Source: Streptomyces sp. TRM68367
GTDB lineage: Bacteria > Actinomycetota > Actinomycetes > Streptomycetales > Streptomycetaceae
Length of the DNA: 64,000 nucleotides
Assembly (NCBI RefSeq): GCF_014495685.1
Contig: NZ_JACTVI010000022.1
Location: 1-64,000, forward strand
Direction of reading: 5' to 3'
Both the position numbers and the translations under genes were made by a program. Numbering within the stretch: the stretch's first letter is position 1; every line of letters begins with the position of its first letter. Below, one piece after another: positions 43,470 to 53,186 of the stretch. The notes under the pieces were generated by a model. That model searched no databases. It worked only from the letters and a program-made list of their open reading frames with translations, and had not been told where the DNA came from.

Positions 43470-45236
43470 TCAGGCGTCGAAGGGGTACTCGACGAACCGC
43501 TGAACCGTGGCCGGGTTCATCCGGTATCCCGGACGCCCCTGGATGACCGCGTCGGGGATCGGCTCGCACTCGGCGACCTCCTGGAAGATCTCCTTGCATG
43601 CATTCCTGAATCGGCGCACGGTCTGGGCGATCGCCGCGATCGTGCGGTTCGTGCGCTCTGAGAGTTCGGTCGCGGCCAGGAAGGGTGCCTCCCCCTCCTG
43701 GCCCGGTCGGTTCCGCATGAGATCGTCACCGAGCACTCTGAGGATGTCGATCAAGGACTGCGGCGTGTTCTCGTACACCGTGATGCCGTCCAGGGAGAGG
43801 AGCAGCCCGTAGAGCACCACCTCGATGCGGTCAAGGTCGGGCGCCGCTGTGTCGTCGAGTCCGATGTTGAACAAGTCCGGTACCAGGTGAGCCGCACGCA
43901 GCCTGGTGTACCGGCTGAGCGGCCGCTGGCCCTCCCAGCCCTCCGGCGCCTGTAGGTAGTCGCCCACCGCACTGAGCAGGTCCGGCACGAGGGGCCTCAA
44001 TTCCCGCAGGTAGCGGGCGACCCATTCCACCGCGTCGTGTCTGCCGTGCAGCCGGGCGTGCAGGATCGCCGTGTCGAGCAGGACGATGGCCGCATAGGTG
44101 CCGAGCCCCGCGTAGACGAACCGGTCATGCAGGGTCGCCGCGGTGTCGATCAGTGTGTGCGGCTTCATCCGCGCCCGGTAGCCGCGGAGCATCCGGTGCC
44201 ATTCCTCATACGCGGTGAGGTGCACGTTCCAGGCGTGTCTGTTGTTCATGTAACGGTCGGCGAGCCGCAGGAAGATCCTCGGATACGGTGAGGTCTGGTA
44301 GGTGGTCCACCCGTGGGAGAACACGTCGAGCGCCGCGTCGAAGTCCCGGCGCCCCCCGTACCGGCAGGCCGCGATGAGGAAATCGGTGGTCCGCACATAA
44401 CGGTTGAGGAGGTCCCGGTCGCGACTGGTCAGCGCGCGAGGCCGCAGGGTGGAGGACTCCACGAACGTGCCGTAGTTGCCGCTGCGCACATCGCCCAGGT
44501 GAAAGGCGTAGGGCTCGCCCTCCGCGCTCTCCACCGGTGGATGGGCGGCGAGTACCTCCGCCACGTAGTCCCGCTGTGCCTCCGCGCTGGCCACCGCCTG
44601 TTCCATGCGGCCGGCCAGTAGATGGTTGATGACCACGTCCGTGTGCAGCCAGGCCGCGTCGGCGTAGTAGCCGTACGTGCGATACCGGTCCAGCGACGCC
44701 TCGAAGCACGGCAGCGCCCGCTCCGCGTCGTCGGCCGCCGCTGCGGCCAGCCCCTGCTTCCACAGGACGAACGAGACCTCGGAAAAGTCCTCCTGGGTCA
44801 GGCCGAGACCGAGTCCTTCGGCGAGCCTGGCGAAGGCGGCGGGGAAGACGGACTGCGAGTAGTCGGCCCAGCCCTGGCTGAGGTGGTCGGCCGCTTCCGC
44901 GAGGAGTTCCGGTGCCCGTTCGTCCACGGCGCGGTCGAGTAGATCGATCAGCTCCTGCGCCCGGGGCAGGATGCGCCCCGTATAGAGGAAGGAGGAGTTG
45001 ACGTACCTCTCGGCGGTGGCGCGGAGCGCCGGGGCGATCGACTTGCCGCCGTCCATCCGGGCACACAGCGCGGCGAGCATGAGCATCAGGGCGACATCGT
45101 GCTCGCCCGTCTGTCGTAGGTCAGCGGTCGACAGGTCGGCCGGACCAGCCGAGCCGACCGCGCCCGGCTGGGGGCCGCCCCGCGCATGCCTCTCGAGTGC
45201 CTGGTAGTACTCGGCCACGCTGCTTTTCCGCACCAT
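43470..45236 (-). CDS. Large TPR-like protein with C-terminal winged-helix-like segment, unknown function
   Basis: A 588-residue soluble protein, no family recognised. Residues 1-450 look all-helical with TPR-like spacing (LPCFEASLDRYRTYGYYADA, AAWLHTDVVINHLLAGRMEQ, DFDAALDVFSHGWTTY). A distinctive block reads YAFHLGDVRSGNYGTFVESS. The last ~90 residues (ATELSERTNRTIAAIAQTVR, RFRNACKEIFQE, IQGRPGYRMNP) resemble the recognition-helix and hairpin of winged-helix regulators, so a TPR-containing regulator is plausible. The ATG follows GGATAGGACC. Divergent from azlC, with a repeated GAGTCAT element between. A decayed paralogue lies beside it. Confidence 0.65.
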   Translation of the reverse strand: MVRKSSVAEYYQALERHARGGPQPGAVGSAGPADLSTADLRQTGEHDVALMLMLAALCARMDGGKSIAPALRATAERYVNSSFLYTGRILPRAQELIDLLDRAVDERAPELLAEAADHLSQGWADYSQSVFPAAFARLAEGLGLGLTQEDFSEVSFVLWKQGLAAAAADDAERALPCFEASLDRYRTYGYYADAAWLHTDVVINHLLAGRMEQAVASAEAQRDYVAEVLAAHPPVESAEGEPYAFHLGDVRSGNYGTFVESSTLRPRALTSRDRDLLNRYVRTTDFLIAACRYGGRRDFDAALDVFSHGWTTYQTSPYPRIFLRLADRYMNNRHAWNVHLTAYEEWHRMLRGYRARMKPHTLIDTAATLHDRFVYAGLGTYAAIVLLDTAILHARLHGRHDAVEWVARYLRELRPLVPDLLSAVGDYLQAPEGWEGQRPLSRYTRLRAAHLVPDLFNIGLDDTAAPDLDRIEVVLYGLLLSLDGITVYENTPQSLIDILRVLGDDLMRNRPGQEGEAPFLAATELSERTNRTIAAIAQTVRRFRNACKEIFQEVAECEPIPDAVIQGRPGYRMNPATVQRFVEYPFDA

Positions 45237-45626
45237 GGTCCTATCCGTCCATTCTCTGCTCTGTCGGAGGTGGCAGCGGAACGTCTGCGACTCCCCCCGA
45301 GTCCGGGACGTCACGACCGCACGGATGAGGCCCGAGAGTAGTGCTCGTCCCCGGTAAGGGCCACGTGGGGCAAGACCTTCGCGCCCCTACCCGCCCATGC
45401 GCCAACCACCCCTCGTCGGGCCGAGCCGTGCTTCGTGCCCCCGGTGGAGACTCCGCGTGCACAGGTGCCCGTGAGGTGAAGAGCGCACAAGAATAGTCGA
45501 CAAACGTGAGTCATATTGAACCACGAGAATGACTGTCTCGAGTCATGTTAGGTACCATCCCTGACGCCATGAGAATACTCGGATTCAGGGCCGCTCCGCG
45601 CTGCAGCCCGTCGGAAGGGGAACGTC
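45237..45626. promoter_or_regulatory. Divergent promoter region with GAGTCAT inverted repeats
   Basis: The 390-bp gap holds TGAGTCAT (45507-45514), ATGACT (45529-45534) and AGTCAT (45541-45546). The last two form ATGACT-N6-AGTCAT, and the first is an extra half-site 22 bp away. It is a likely operator for the TPR-type regulator or another cluster regulator. No gene is seen. Confidence 0.5.
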
Positions 45627-46454
45627 TTGGCGAGCGAAGAGCACGACCGACTGACGCTTAAGGAGAGGAGGCAGCTCCTGCGGGACGCCCTCGGCGTCGG
45701 ACTGGCCGTCGGCGCTTACGGGCTGTCCTACGGAGCGCTGGCCGTCTCGAGCGGGCTGAGCGTCGGTCAGACACAGTTCCTGTCTCTCCTCCTGTACGGA
45801 GGCTCCGCCCAACTAGCCCTGGTCGGCGCACTGGCGGCGGGTGCTGGCGGACTGGCGGCGTCCGCAACGGCGACGCTCCTCGGAGTGCGCAGCGTCTTCT
45901 ACGGGGTGAGCCTGCGGCCGTTGCTCAAGCTGCGCGGGAAGGCACTGCTGCCGGCGGCCCATCTGCTGAGCGACGAGAGCACCGCCATGGCGATAGCCAA
46001 GCCGACCCCGTCGGCAAGCCGCTACGCCTACTGGGTCACCGGCTCCGTGGTGTTCCTGTGCTGGAACGTGACCACCCTCATCGGAGCCCTCGCCGGTTCG
46101 CTGCTCGCGGACCCGAAGGCGCTCGGGCTCGACGCTGCGTCATCAGCCGCGTTCCTGGCGCTGGTGGCGCCGAGGCTGCGCGACCGTGCGGGCCAACTGG
46201 TCTTCGTACTGGCGAGCGTGGTGGCGATAGCCGTGTCCCCCTTCCTCGGGTCGGGTCTGCCGGTGCTCATCGCCGGACTCATGGCGCTGAGCGTGTCACT
46301 GCTGCCGCCCGACGGCGACCGGCGCCGCGACAACCGGAGCGCGCACGGCAGTGCATCCGACAGCGAGCCGCTCGACGGCGGCCTTCCGGATAGCCCACCC
46401 GATGACGAGCCCTCGGGGCGAAGCGGCTCGGCCGTACACGGAGGCACCTCATGA
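45627..46454 (+). CDS. azlC: AzlC-family branched-chain amino acid exporter, large subunit
   Basis: Membrane component of the AzlCD exporter. The 275 residues carry AzlC motifs: [57 protein letters not shown] and [12 protein letters not shown], with about seven hydrophobic segments. The C-terminal ~50 residues are an acidic/serine-rich extension beyond the family end. The TTG follows GGAAGGGG. Coupled to azlD by ATGA overlap. In other bacteria AzlCD exports leucine-type compounds and confers 4-azaleucine resistance; next to a leuA paralogue, export of a branched-chain amino acid or analogue is plausible. Confidence 0.9.
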   Translation: MASEEHDRLTLKERRQLLRDALGVGLAVGAYGLSYGALAVSSGLSVGQTQFLSLLLYGGSAQLALVGALAAGAGGLAASATATLLGVRSVFYGVSLRPLLKLRGKALLPAAHLLSDESTAMAIAKPTPSASRYAYWVTGSVVFLCWNVTTLIGALAGSLLADPKALGLDAASSAAFLALVAPRLRDRAGQLVFVLASVVAIAVSPFLGSGLPVLIAGLMALSVSLLPPDGDRRRDNRSAHGSASDSEPLDGGLPDSPPDDEPSGRSGSAVHGGTS

Positions 46455-46762
46455 GCTGGTCCTGGATTCTCCTGGCGACGGCCGCGTGCTTCGCGCTCAA
46501 AATGGTGGGCCTGCTGGTTCCCGAGAGCACGCTCGGCCGGCCGGCCGTCGCACGTGTCGCGGGCGTGGTGCCGGTCGCACTGCTCGCGGCCCTGATAGCC
46601 ACCCAGACATTTGTCGACCAGCAGCAGATCACTCTCGACGCCCGCGCAGCCGGACTCGTCGTCGCGGGCGTCGCGCTGTGGCGCCGCGCACCCTTCCTGG
46701 TCGTTGTGGTGGCCGCAGCCGCCACCACCGCCGGCCTGAGGTGGCTCGACCTGGCTGCATGA
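46451..46762 (+). CDS. azlD: AzlD-family branched-chain amino acid exporter, small subunit
   Basis: Partner subunit of AzlC, 103 residues with four hydrophobic helices ([72 protein letters not shown]). The ATG overlaps the azlC stop. Followed by a strong terminator. Confidence 0.9.
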   Translation: MSWSWILLATAACFALKMVGLLVPESTLGRPAVARVAGVVPVALLAALIATQTFVDQQQITLDARAAGLVVAGVALWRRAPFLVVVVAAAATTAGLRWLDLAA

Positions 46763-46805
46763 ACCTTGCTCGCGGCGACCTCTGCTTCGGCATGTTCCGG
46801 GCACA

Positions 46806-46844
46806 CAGCGGCCCCGACCCGGTGATCCCGGGCCGGGGCCGCTG
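46806..46844. terminator. Bidirectional terminator between azlD and ahcY remnant
   Basis: CAGCGGCCCCG pairs with CGGGGCCGCTG (11 bp), with an inner CCGG/CCGG stem. It lies between converging units. Confidence 0.8.
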
Positions 46845-46853
46845 CGGTTGTCC

Positions 46854-47093
46854 TCAGTAGCGGTAGTGGTCGGACTTGTAGGGCCCTCGACCTTCACACC
46901 GATGTAGTCCGCCTGCTCCGGGCGCAGCTCGGTGAGCTTCACGCCGAGGGCGTCAAGGTGGAGGCGGGCGACCTTCTCGTCCAGGTACTTGGGCAGCATG
47001 TAGACGTCGGTCGGGTACTCCTCGGGCTTGGTGAACAGCTCGATCTGGGCCAGGGTCTGGTCCGCGAAGGAGTTGGAGGGAAAGATCGGCGAC
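46854..47093 (-). pseudogene. C-terminal fragment of S-adenosylhomocysteine hydrolase (ahcY)
   Basis: The last ~80 residues of Ahc[64 protein letters not shown], then after a one-base deletion YKSDHYRY and stop, the conserved end that reaches the NAD site of the partner subunit. About 400 residues are missing. Last part of a fused metK-metF-ahcY remnant. Confidence 0.85.
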
Positions 47094-47100
47094 CGTGAAG

Positions 47101-47640
47101 TCAGCGGTGGTCTGCGAGGAAATGGTGTGCGCTCCTTGAGTGCAGGATGTTCTGGTGGATCTCGAGCGTTGCCGTCGAGCGGTTGAGGGTGATGTGGTGC
47201 AGCCCCGGCGCGCCCTCGGCGAGCAGCCGCTCGGCCATGGCCGTGGCGTACTCGACGCCGATGCGGTGACTGCCCAAGGGGCTGTCACGCGCGGCATCCA
47301 GGCGGTGGGCCAGGTGTTCGGGGAAGGCCGCGCCGGACAGTTCGGCGAAGCGACGGATCTGGCGTACGTCGGTGGCCGGCATGATCTCGGGGATGATCGG
47401 GATGTCACAGCCCACGGCCGCCACCCGGTCACGCAGCCGCAGGTAGTCCTCCACATGGAAGAACATCTGCGTGATCGCGTAGTCGGCGCCCGCCCAGCAC
47501 TTGGCCACGAAGTGCCGGATCTCGGACTCCCAGTCCGGAGAACGCGGATGCTTCTCGGGAAAGGCCGCCACACCCACACGGAACTGGCCGGACTGCTTGA
47601 CAAGGCGGACCTGCCGTCGGACCCCGCGGTCGGCCGCGGC
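47101..47640 (-). pseudogene. C-terminal half of methylenetetrahydrofolate reductase (metF)
   Basis: Matches MetF from about its midpoint: [95 protein letters not shown]. The N-terminal half with the first FAD-binding strands is absent, and the frame is preceded directly by truncated metK. The reading frame is still open over about 158 codons from an internal GTG, but a half barrel is unlikely to work. Confidence 0.85.
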
Positions 47641-47658
47641 CTGGAGTCCGTCGGTGAC

Positions 47659-48436
<778 letters not shown>

Positions 48437-48511
48437 ACGGCTACTCCTCTGCTGAGAAAGCTCTGCGAGCGCTGCGAGAGCTCTGCGGGGAAAGGTCGGT
48501 GTGCGGGCCGT

Positions 48512-49546
48512 TCAGGAAACGGCCTGGAAACCAGGGACGGTCACCACACCCTCGGCCCCGCGGGAGCGGTCGAGGACGAGTGCGGCGAGTGCGATGTCGA
48601 GAGACCCGAGGCCGAACGGCGCGTAGATGGCGACCTTGCCGCGATCGGGCCGCGCGACGCCGCGGAGATAGTCGCCGACGGCCACGATGCTTTCGCGGTT
48701 CACGGTGCCCTGCTCCACCGCCAATGCCAGTGACGTCTTCTCGCGCAGGGCGTGCGACACCTCGTCGACTACGTGTGTGGCGCCGCTCATCGCGGTGGGC
48801 TCCAGGTCCCGCAGCGACATGTGCAGCACCACGGCCCCGGGCTTGAACCAGCCGGGCTCGCTGGCATGGGGCACGACGGCAGTAGTGGCGAAGAGCACCA
48901 GATCGGCGTCGCGCAGCGCCTCCTGCAACGTAGGCGCGGTGGTGACGGACGAGCTCAGAGCGCCGGCGAACTCCGCGCTGTCGGCAGCGAAGGCACGGGC
49001 ACGGCTCTCGTCGAGATCGTGCACCGCGACCGTCCGGCACGACCAGCCCAGGTCGGCCAGCACCGCAAGCGTCGTACGCGAGATGTAGCCGGTACCGATG
49101 ACGGCCAGCTTCTGCACGTTCTGATCACCGTCGCGCAGCGCCTCGGCACCGACCGCGGCGGACAGGGCCGTGCGGTGGCCACTGATCTGGGCACCTTCCA
49201 GGATCGCCTTGGCGAACCCGGTACGGACGTCGTTCAGTGCGATGAGGGCAGAGGCCCTCGGCAGCCCCAGCCTCAGGTTCTCGGGGAAGCTGGATATCCA
49301 CTTGATACCCATTGCGGGTGCGTCTCCCGCGACATACGCAGGAAGCGCAATAATACGCTCCCGACGTTCCTGGTCAGGCCTTAGGAAGAGACTGTCGGGA
49401 TTGACAAGATTACCCTGGGCGGCCTCGATGTAAAGGGATTCGACCATGCCCTTGGCCTCTTTCCCGATGGATGCCAGGACATCCCCGACTACGGACGCAG
49501 GGACGACCACGAAATCCCGATCCTGGGCAGCGTTGTCAGTACTCAC
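48512..49546 (-). CDS. SbnB-like N-(2-amino-2-carboxyethyl)glutamate dehydrogenase (ornithine cyclodeaminase fold)
   Basis: NAD-dependent enzyme that oxidatively splits the SbnA product to L-2,3-diaminopropionate and 2-oxoglutarate. The 344 residues match SbnB-type proteins: ESLYIEAAQGNLVNPDSLFL, AMGIKWISSFPENLRLGLPR (substrate Lys in GIKWISS), SGHRTALSAAVGAEAL, Rossmann motif LAVIGTGYISRTTL and HDLDESRARAF. The C-terminal part contains ATHVVDEVSHALREKTSLAL and YAPFGLGSLDIALA. The GTG follows GAAGGAG. Together with the frameshifted SbnA gene it indicates diaminopropionate supply. Confidence 0.88.
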   Translation of the reverse strand: MSTDNAAQDRDFVVVPASVVGDVLASIGKEAKGMVESLYIEAAQGNLVNPDSLFLRPDQERRERIIALPAYVAGDAPAMGIKWISSFPENLRLGLPRASALIALNDVRTGFAKAILEGAQISGHRTALSAAVGAEALRDGDQNVQKLAVIGTGYISRTTLAVLADLGWSCRTVAVHDLDESRARAFAADSAEFAGALSSSVTTAPTLQEALRDADLVLFATTAVVPHASEPGWFKPGAVVLHMSLRDLEPTAMSGATHVVDEVSHALREKTSLALAVEQGTVNRESIVAVGDYLRGVARPDRGKVAIYAPFGLGSLDIALAALVLDRSRGAEGVVTVPGFQAVS

Positions 49547-49587
49547 CGAAGTGCTCCTTCTTGGCAGTCGCCACGTGAATCACGGCT

Positions 49588-50058
49588 TCAGCGCAGCAGT
49601 GAGAATTTCTTGGTCAAGGGGTCGACATCGGCCCGGGTTCCGAACACGGCCACGCCGTAGTAGTCGAGATCGCTCTCCGGGGTCTGCTTCATCCGGTCCA
49701 GCTGGTCGAGGTAGCTGCCGCCGGTCATCTGCGCAGTGAAGTCCGTGCAGAGCAGGCCGGAATCCAGAGCTTCGCCGCGCAGCTTGCGCAGCCAGGCCGG
49801 CCGCCCTTCGAGCGCGATCAGCGACAGCCCGGACACGGGAGAATGGTCATTGCCCGAGGCATCGGGAAATTGCAGAAACGACATCCTCTGCACCAGCTCG
49901 GGCCGCTCTGCCGCGGCCTTCGCGACCAGCCCGAGACACAGGTGAGAAGCAGCATTTGCGGCCACCCCCCGGTCAAGTTTTGCCTTGAGTGCCACCACGA
50001 ACTTATATTCGGCGTCGACCTGCTCGGACGCCACGACGACTTCTCCGACTTCAAGCAT
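49588..50058 (-). CDS. DUF2000-family protein
   Basis: A 156-residue protein with the DUF2000 outline: KFVVALKAKLDRGVAANAAS at residues 19-38, LGLVAKAA, SGLSLIALEGRPAWLRKLRG, DFTAQMTGGSYLDQLDRMKQ, and YYGVAVFGTRADVDPLTKKF at the end. Some relatives act on peptidyl-tRNA-like or amino-acyl substrates, but the family has no agreed function. It begins an apparent minus-strand unit with sbnB 41 bp downstream, tying it to diaminopropionate supply. Confidence 0.78.
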   Translation of the reverse strand: MLEVGEVVVASEQVDAEYKFVVALKAKLDRGVAANAASHLCLGLVAKAAAERPELVQRMSFLQFPDASGNDHSPVSGLSLIALEGRPAWLRKLRGEALDSGLLCTDFTAQMTGGSYLDQLDRMKQTPESDLDYYGVAVFGTRADVDPLTKKFSLLR

Positions 50059-50475
50059 GCGAATACCCCAAGAAACTACTCTCGATGTGGTGCTGATCCA
50101 CCGTACGTGCAGAATCAGCTTGGGCCCCGGATTAATTACTCTTTCCCTGCCCGGCGCGTGCGAGGCCCGCTTGACCGGCCTTCAGAAGCTATGCGGTGAG
50201 GGGGACTTGCGCGCGAACGGCAGAACCTGGCGATGTTTGAGGACGAGCGCGCGCTCGGTACCAGGACGGAGAGCACCGGAGCCCAGGCGGTGCCCAGGAG
50301 AGCGACAGCGCTACCAGGCACATGACAGTGACGCACGGAATGGACCATGCGACGACGCGGAGAACTGCCGGACAACGGCTGCCCCGGCTGTCGGAGCGAT
50401 TCGGTGACGGGCCCGGTCGGCGCGGGGTCGCTGTGCCGACCGGACCCGCCCGATCCGCGGGAAGCGCTTCGGCTG
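50059..50475. other. Intergenic region, no gene seen
   Basis: 417 bp between the methyltransferase stop and the DUF2000 start, both on the minus strand. It should contain the DUF2000-sbnB promoter. No motif stands out. Confidence 0.45.
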
Positions 50476-51141
50476 TCAGCCCTGCGGCGTTGCGTACACG
50501 ACCCAGTTGTCATGGGTGTGCGGGTAGGGACGGAAGTCGCCGTGCGGCGGGTCGTCCCAGGAGATCCGGCGGATCTCGTGGATGGTCCAGTCCGCGAACA
50601 GGCCGCGCATCTCGTCCTCTTCGTAGTACCGGAACAGCGTGTCCTTGTAGGCGAAGGTGTGCGGGGCTATCTCCTCGCCCTCGCCGTAGGTCTGGTCCTT
50701 GAGGGTGAACGCGTTCGTGACGAAGAGGCCGCCGGGCGCGACGATCCGGCGCGCCTCGGTGATGAGGTCAGTGGGGTCCTGGATCTGGCCGAACACGTCG
50801 AAGCAGGTCACCGCGTCCACTGACGCGTCCACCAGCGGAAGTCCGGTGGCATCGGCCCGGAGCAGGAACGAGCGCTGCTTGATGATGCGGCGCGCGTGTG
50901 CGAGACCCGTCGGCGCGATGTCCACCCCGAGCGCGTTGAAGCCGGCCTCGGCCAGCGCGGCGAGGTTTCGCCCGTCACCGCATCCGAGGTCCACGACGGT
51001 GCGCACGTTGCGCTCCTTGAGAGCCTCGATGGCCTGGGGGATCACGGGGATGGGATCCTCCTGCCACAGGGGGCCCTCGTCCTGCTCCTGGTAGGCCTTC
51101 TCCCAGCCGTACTGGAGCTCCGAGTATGCGTGGGCTGTCAT
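50476..51141 (-). CDS. Class I SAM-dependent methyltransferase
   Basis: A 221-residue methyltransferase: SAM motif I VVDLGCGDGRNLAALAEAGF near residue 44, acidic loop VDIAP, motif II/III DASVDAVTCFDVFGQI and RRIVAPGGLFVTNAF. The N-terminal SELQYGWEKAYQEQ and C-terminal WDDPPHGDFRPYPHTHDNWV recall small methyltransferases of the tellurite-resistance/UbiE type. The ATG follows AGGAGG. The substrate is probably the cluster product or an intermediate. A broken SAM-recycling cassette lies a few kb away. Confidence 0.85.
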   Translation of the reverse strand: MTAHAYSELQYGWEKAYQEQDEGPLWQEDPIPVIPQAIEALKERNVRTVVDLGCGDGRNLAALAEAGFNALGVDIAPTGLAHARRIIKQRSFLLRADATGLPLVDASVDAVTCFDVFGQIQDPTDLITEARRIVAPGGLFVTNAFTLKDQTYGEGEEIAPHTFAYKDTLFRYYEEDEMRGLFADWTIHEIRRISWDDPPHGDFRPYPHTHDNWVVYATPQG

Positions 51142-51833
51142 GTAGCCTCCTCTAGATGACACCGAAGGCTCATCTTATGTCTCCGTGGTGACACGTAAAG
51201 GGCCGTCTCAAGATCTGAACGGAGTCCGTAAGGTGCCAACTTCCCTGAGTCTGCGGGTAGTTGAGATACTGGTCCCAGCCTGTGTGGCGGATGCCGGGGC
51301 TCCGAAGTGCGGCCCGGCCAGGCAAAGACACCGTTTCCAGGCCGCGGCGGGCGATTCGGTACGCCAACGCCGGTATGATCACAGGAACTTGACGTTTCGT
51401 CATCAAGTCGCCGTCGTTCGGGGCGGCGAGGTGACGGCCGCGATCCAGGCAGCGCCTTGCGGGCGGGCGTCCCCGCTCGGCAGGAGCGGAACGAGCAGGT
51501 GGCGGCCGGCTTTCCCCTCCTGCGTGAGCGCCGCGCGACCCGTGCGTCAGCGCGGGCCCAAGGGTCGCGCGCTGATTTCCTAAAACAGACCAGATCGGAC
51601 AGCTTTCATAGGCCACTCGTCCAGATAGTGGGACCGGCCTTTCCCTGGGCGGTAGTGCTATGTATTGTCCCTGGCGGCCCTGGCGCTAGGGGCGGTTCAA
51701 GTCCCGCCGAGCCAGTCAGAGCGGCATTGTCGCGAATCATCGGCAATTGAACGAGGCAGGCGCCGATGCCAACTGTTCTCCTGCCTCAGGTATGTTCTTC
51801 CACGAATGATCCTGCGCGGATGGCGGGTGTGGT
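51142..51833. promoter_or_regulatory. Divergent control region of the biosynthetic operon
   Basis: 692 bp without a supported gene, between divergent methyltransferase and aminotransferase genes; promoters for both should be here. GGCGGTTCAAGTCCCGCCGA at 51691-51710 resembles a tRNA T-arm, but the stem does not pair in the standard 5-7-5 form and no tRNA can be folded upstream. Confidence 0.5.
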
Positions 51834-53186
51834 ATGGGTGCACGAGTCATTACCGAAATTCCTGGTCCAGCATCGAAGCGACTGCTTGACGAACAGGCTG
51901 TTACTGAATCTTCGGCGCGGGCTTACCCGCGCCTTACACCGATCGCTGTCGGCGGTGCGGACGGGGCCTACCTCAGCGACGTCGACGGCAATGTTTTCCT
52001 CGACTTCCTCACCGGTGCGGGCGTGCTGGTGCTCGGTCACAACCACCCGGAACTTGTGCGCGCAGCCCAGGCTCAGCTCGAGGTCAGCACCCACGGCCTT
52101 GATTTCCCCACCGAGGCCAAGCGGGACTTCACCGGCGAGCTTCTCCGGATGCTGCCGGAGGGGATGCACGGCACTACCAAGATCCACTTTTGCGGACCAA
52201 CCGGGGCAGATGGTGTCGAAGCGGCCATCAAGCTGTGCAAAACCTTCACAGGTCGCAGTGGTGTCGTGTCGTTCCACGGTGGCTTCCACGGCAGTACGCA
52301 GAGCACAGTTGCACTTACCGGACTGCGAGCCTCGAAGGACCTCCCGGGTAACCCGCAGGTTGCCTCGTTCTTCCCCTACTCCTACTGCCACAAGTGCCCG
52401 TTAGGACTGTCGCCGGAGAGTTGTTCGGTCAATTGCATCCAGTATCTGGAGAACATGCTGAACGACCCCAACGGAGGCACCCCGCGGCCAGCCGCAGCGA
52501 TCCTGGAAATGGTCCAGGGCGAGGGCGGCGTGATTCCGGCACATCCTGAATTTGTGCGGCGGCTCAGGGAGACGACCACTGCCCTCGACATCCCGCTCAT
52601 TGTCGACGAGGTACAGACCGGATGCGGCCGTACCGGCACGTGGTTCGCCTTTGAGCAGTACGGTATCGAGCCTGATGTCGTCGTCTCCTCGAAGGGACTC
52701 GGCGGCGGCCATCCCGTATCGGTGATTCTCTTTCATGAGCGCCTGGACGGCTGGAAGCCCGCCGCACACACCGGAACCTTTCGCGGTAATCAGCTGGCAT
52801 TTGCCGCAGGTGCGGCACAGATAAGGGTGATGGAGCGCGACGACGTTCTCGGCAGCGTCCGGAAGGTCGGGGCCCACCTGGAGGAAGGCCTCCGTCGACT
52901 GCAGGAGCGCCACAGCTTCGTTGGTGACGTCCGTGGCCTCGGCCTGATGCTCGGCGTCGAGTTCGGGCCGCTCGGTCCGTGGCCGGCCGGTGAAGTCGTG
53001 GACCGTATCCGGCAGGCCGCGCTCCGCAGGGGTTTGATCTTCGAGCCGGCCGGGCGTGGCGGGTGCGTCGCCCGCCTCCTTCCCCCGCTCAACCTCACCA
53101 TCGAGGAGGCGGACGAGGCGCTGGAGATCCTCACCGCGGCCGTTTCCGAGGTGGCCGAGTCGCTGCGAGGGCACGATGACTGCTGA
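51834..53186 (+). CDS. Class III aminotransferase, diaminobutyrate--2-oxoglutarate transaminase-like
   Basis: PLP enzyme expected to convert aspartate-4-semialdehyde to L-2,4-diaminobutyrate. The 450 residues show DVDGNVFLDFLTGAGVLVLG, HGLDFPTEAKRDFTGELL, FCGPTGADGVEAAIKLCKTF, SFHGGFHGSTQSTVALTG, LIVDEVQTGCGRTGTWFAFE and the PLP lysine in VVSSKGLGGGHPVSVILF. An inserted cysteine cluster (YCHKCPLGLSPESCSVNC) is characteristic of the diaminobutyrate group. Codon 190 is TTA (52401-52403), so translation should need the bldA tRNA. The next gene starts inside its end, and an aspartokinase is that next gene, matching the pathway. Confidence 0.88.
   Translation: MGARVITEIPGPASKRLLDEQAVTESSARAYPRLTPIAVGGADGAYLSDVDGNVFLDFLTGAGVLVLGHNHPELVRAAQAQLEVSTHGLDFPTEAKRDFTGELLRMLPEGMHGTTKIHFCGPTGADGVEAAIKLCKTFTGRSGVVSFHGGFHGSTQSTVALTGLRASKDLPGNPQVASFFPYSYCHKCPLGLSPESCSVNCIQYLENMLNDPNGGTPRPAAAILEMVQGEGGVIPAHPEFVRRLRETTTALDIPLIVDEVQTGCGRTGTWFAFEQYGIEPDVVVSSKGLGGGHPVSVILFHERLDGWKPAAHTGTFRGNQLAFAAGAAQIRVMERDDVLGSVRKVGAHLEEGLRRLQERHSFVGDVRGLGLMLGVEFGPLGPWPAGEVVDRIRQAALRRGLIFEPAGRGGCVARLLPPLNLTIEEADEALEILTAAVSEVAESLRGHDDC

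Noticed and set aside
51691-51714. tRNA 3'-end-like sequence GGCGGTTCAAGTCCCGCCGA
   Set aside because: The stem pairs only with an 8-nt loop, and no matching 5' half lies upstream; at most a remnant or chance hairpin. The two T-loop-like sites do not share an attachment core.
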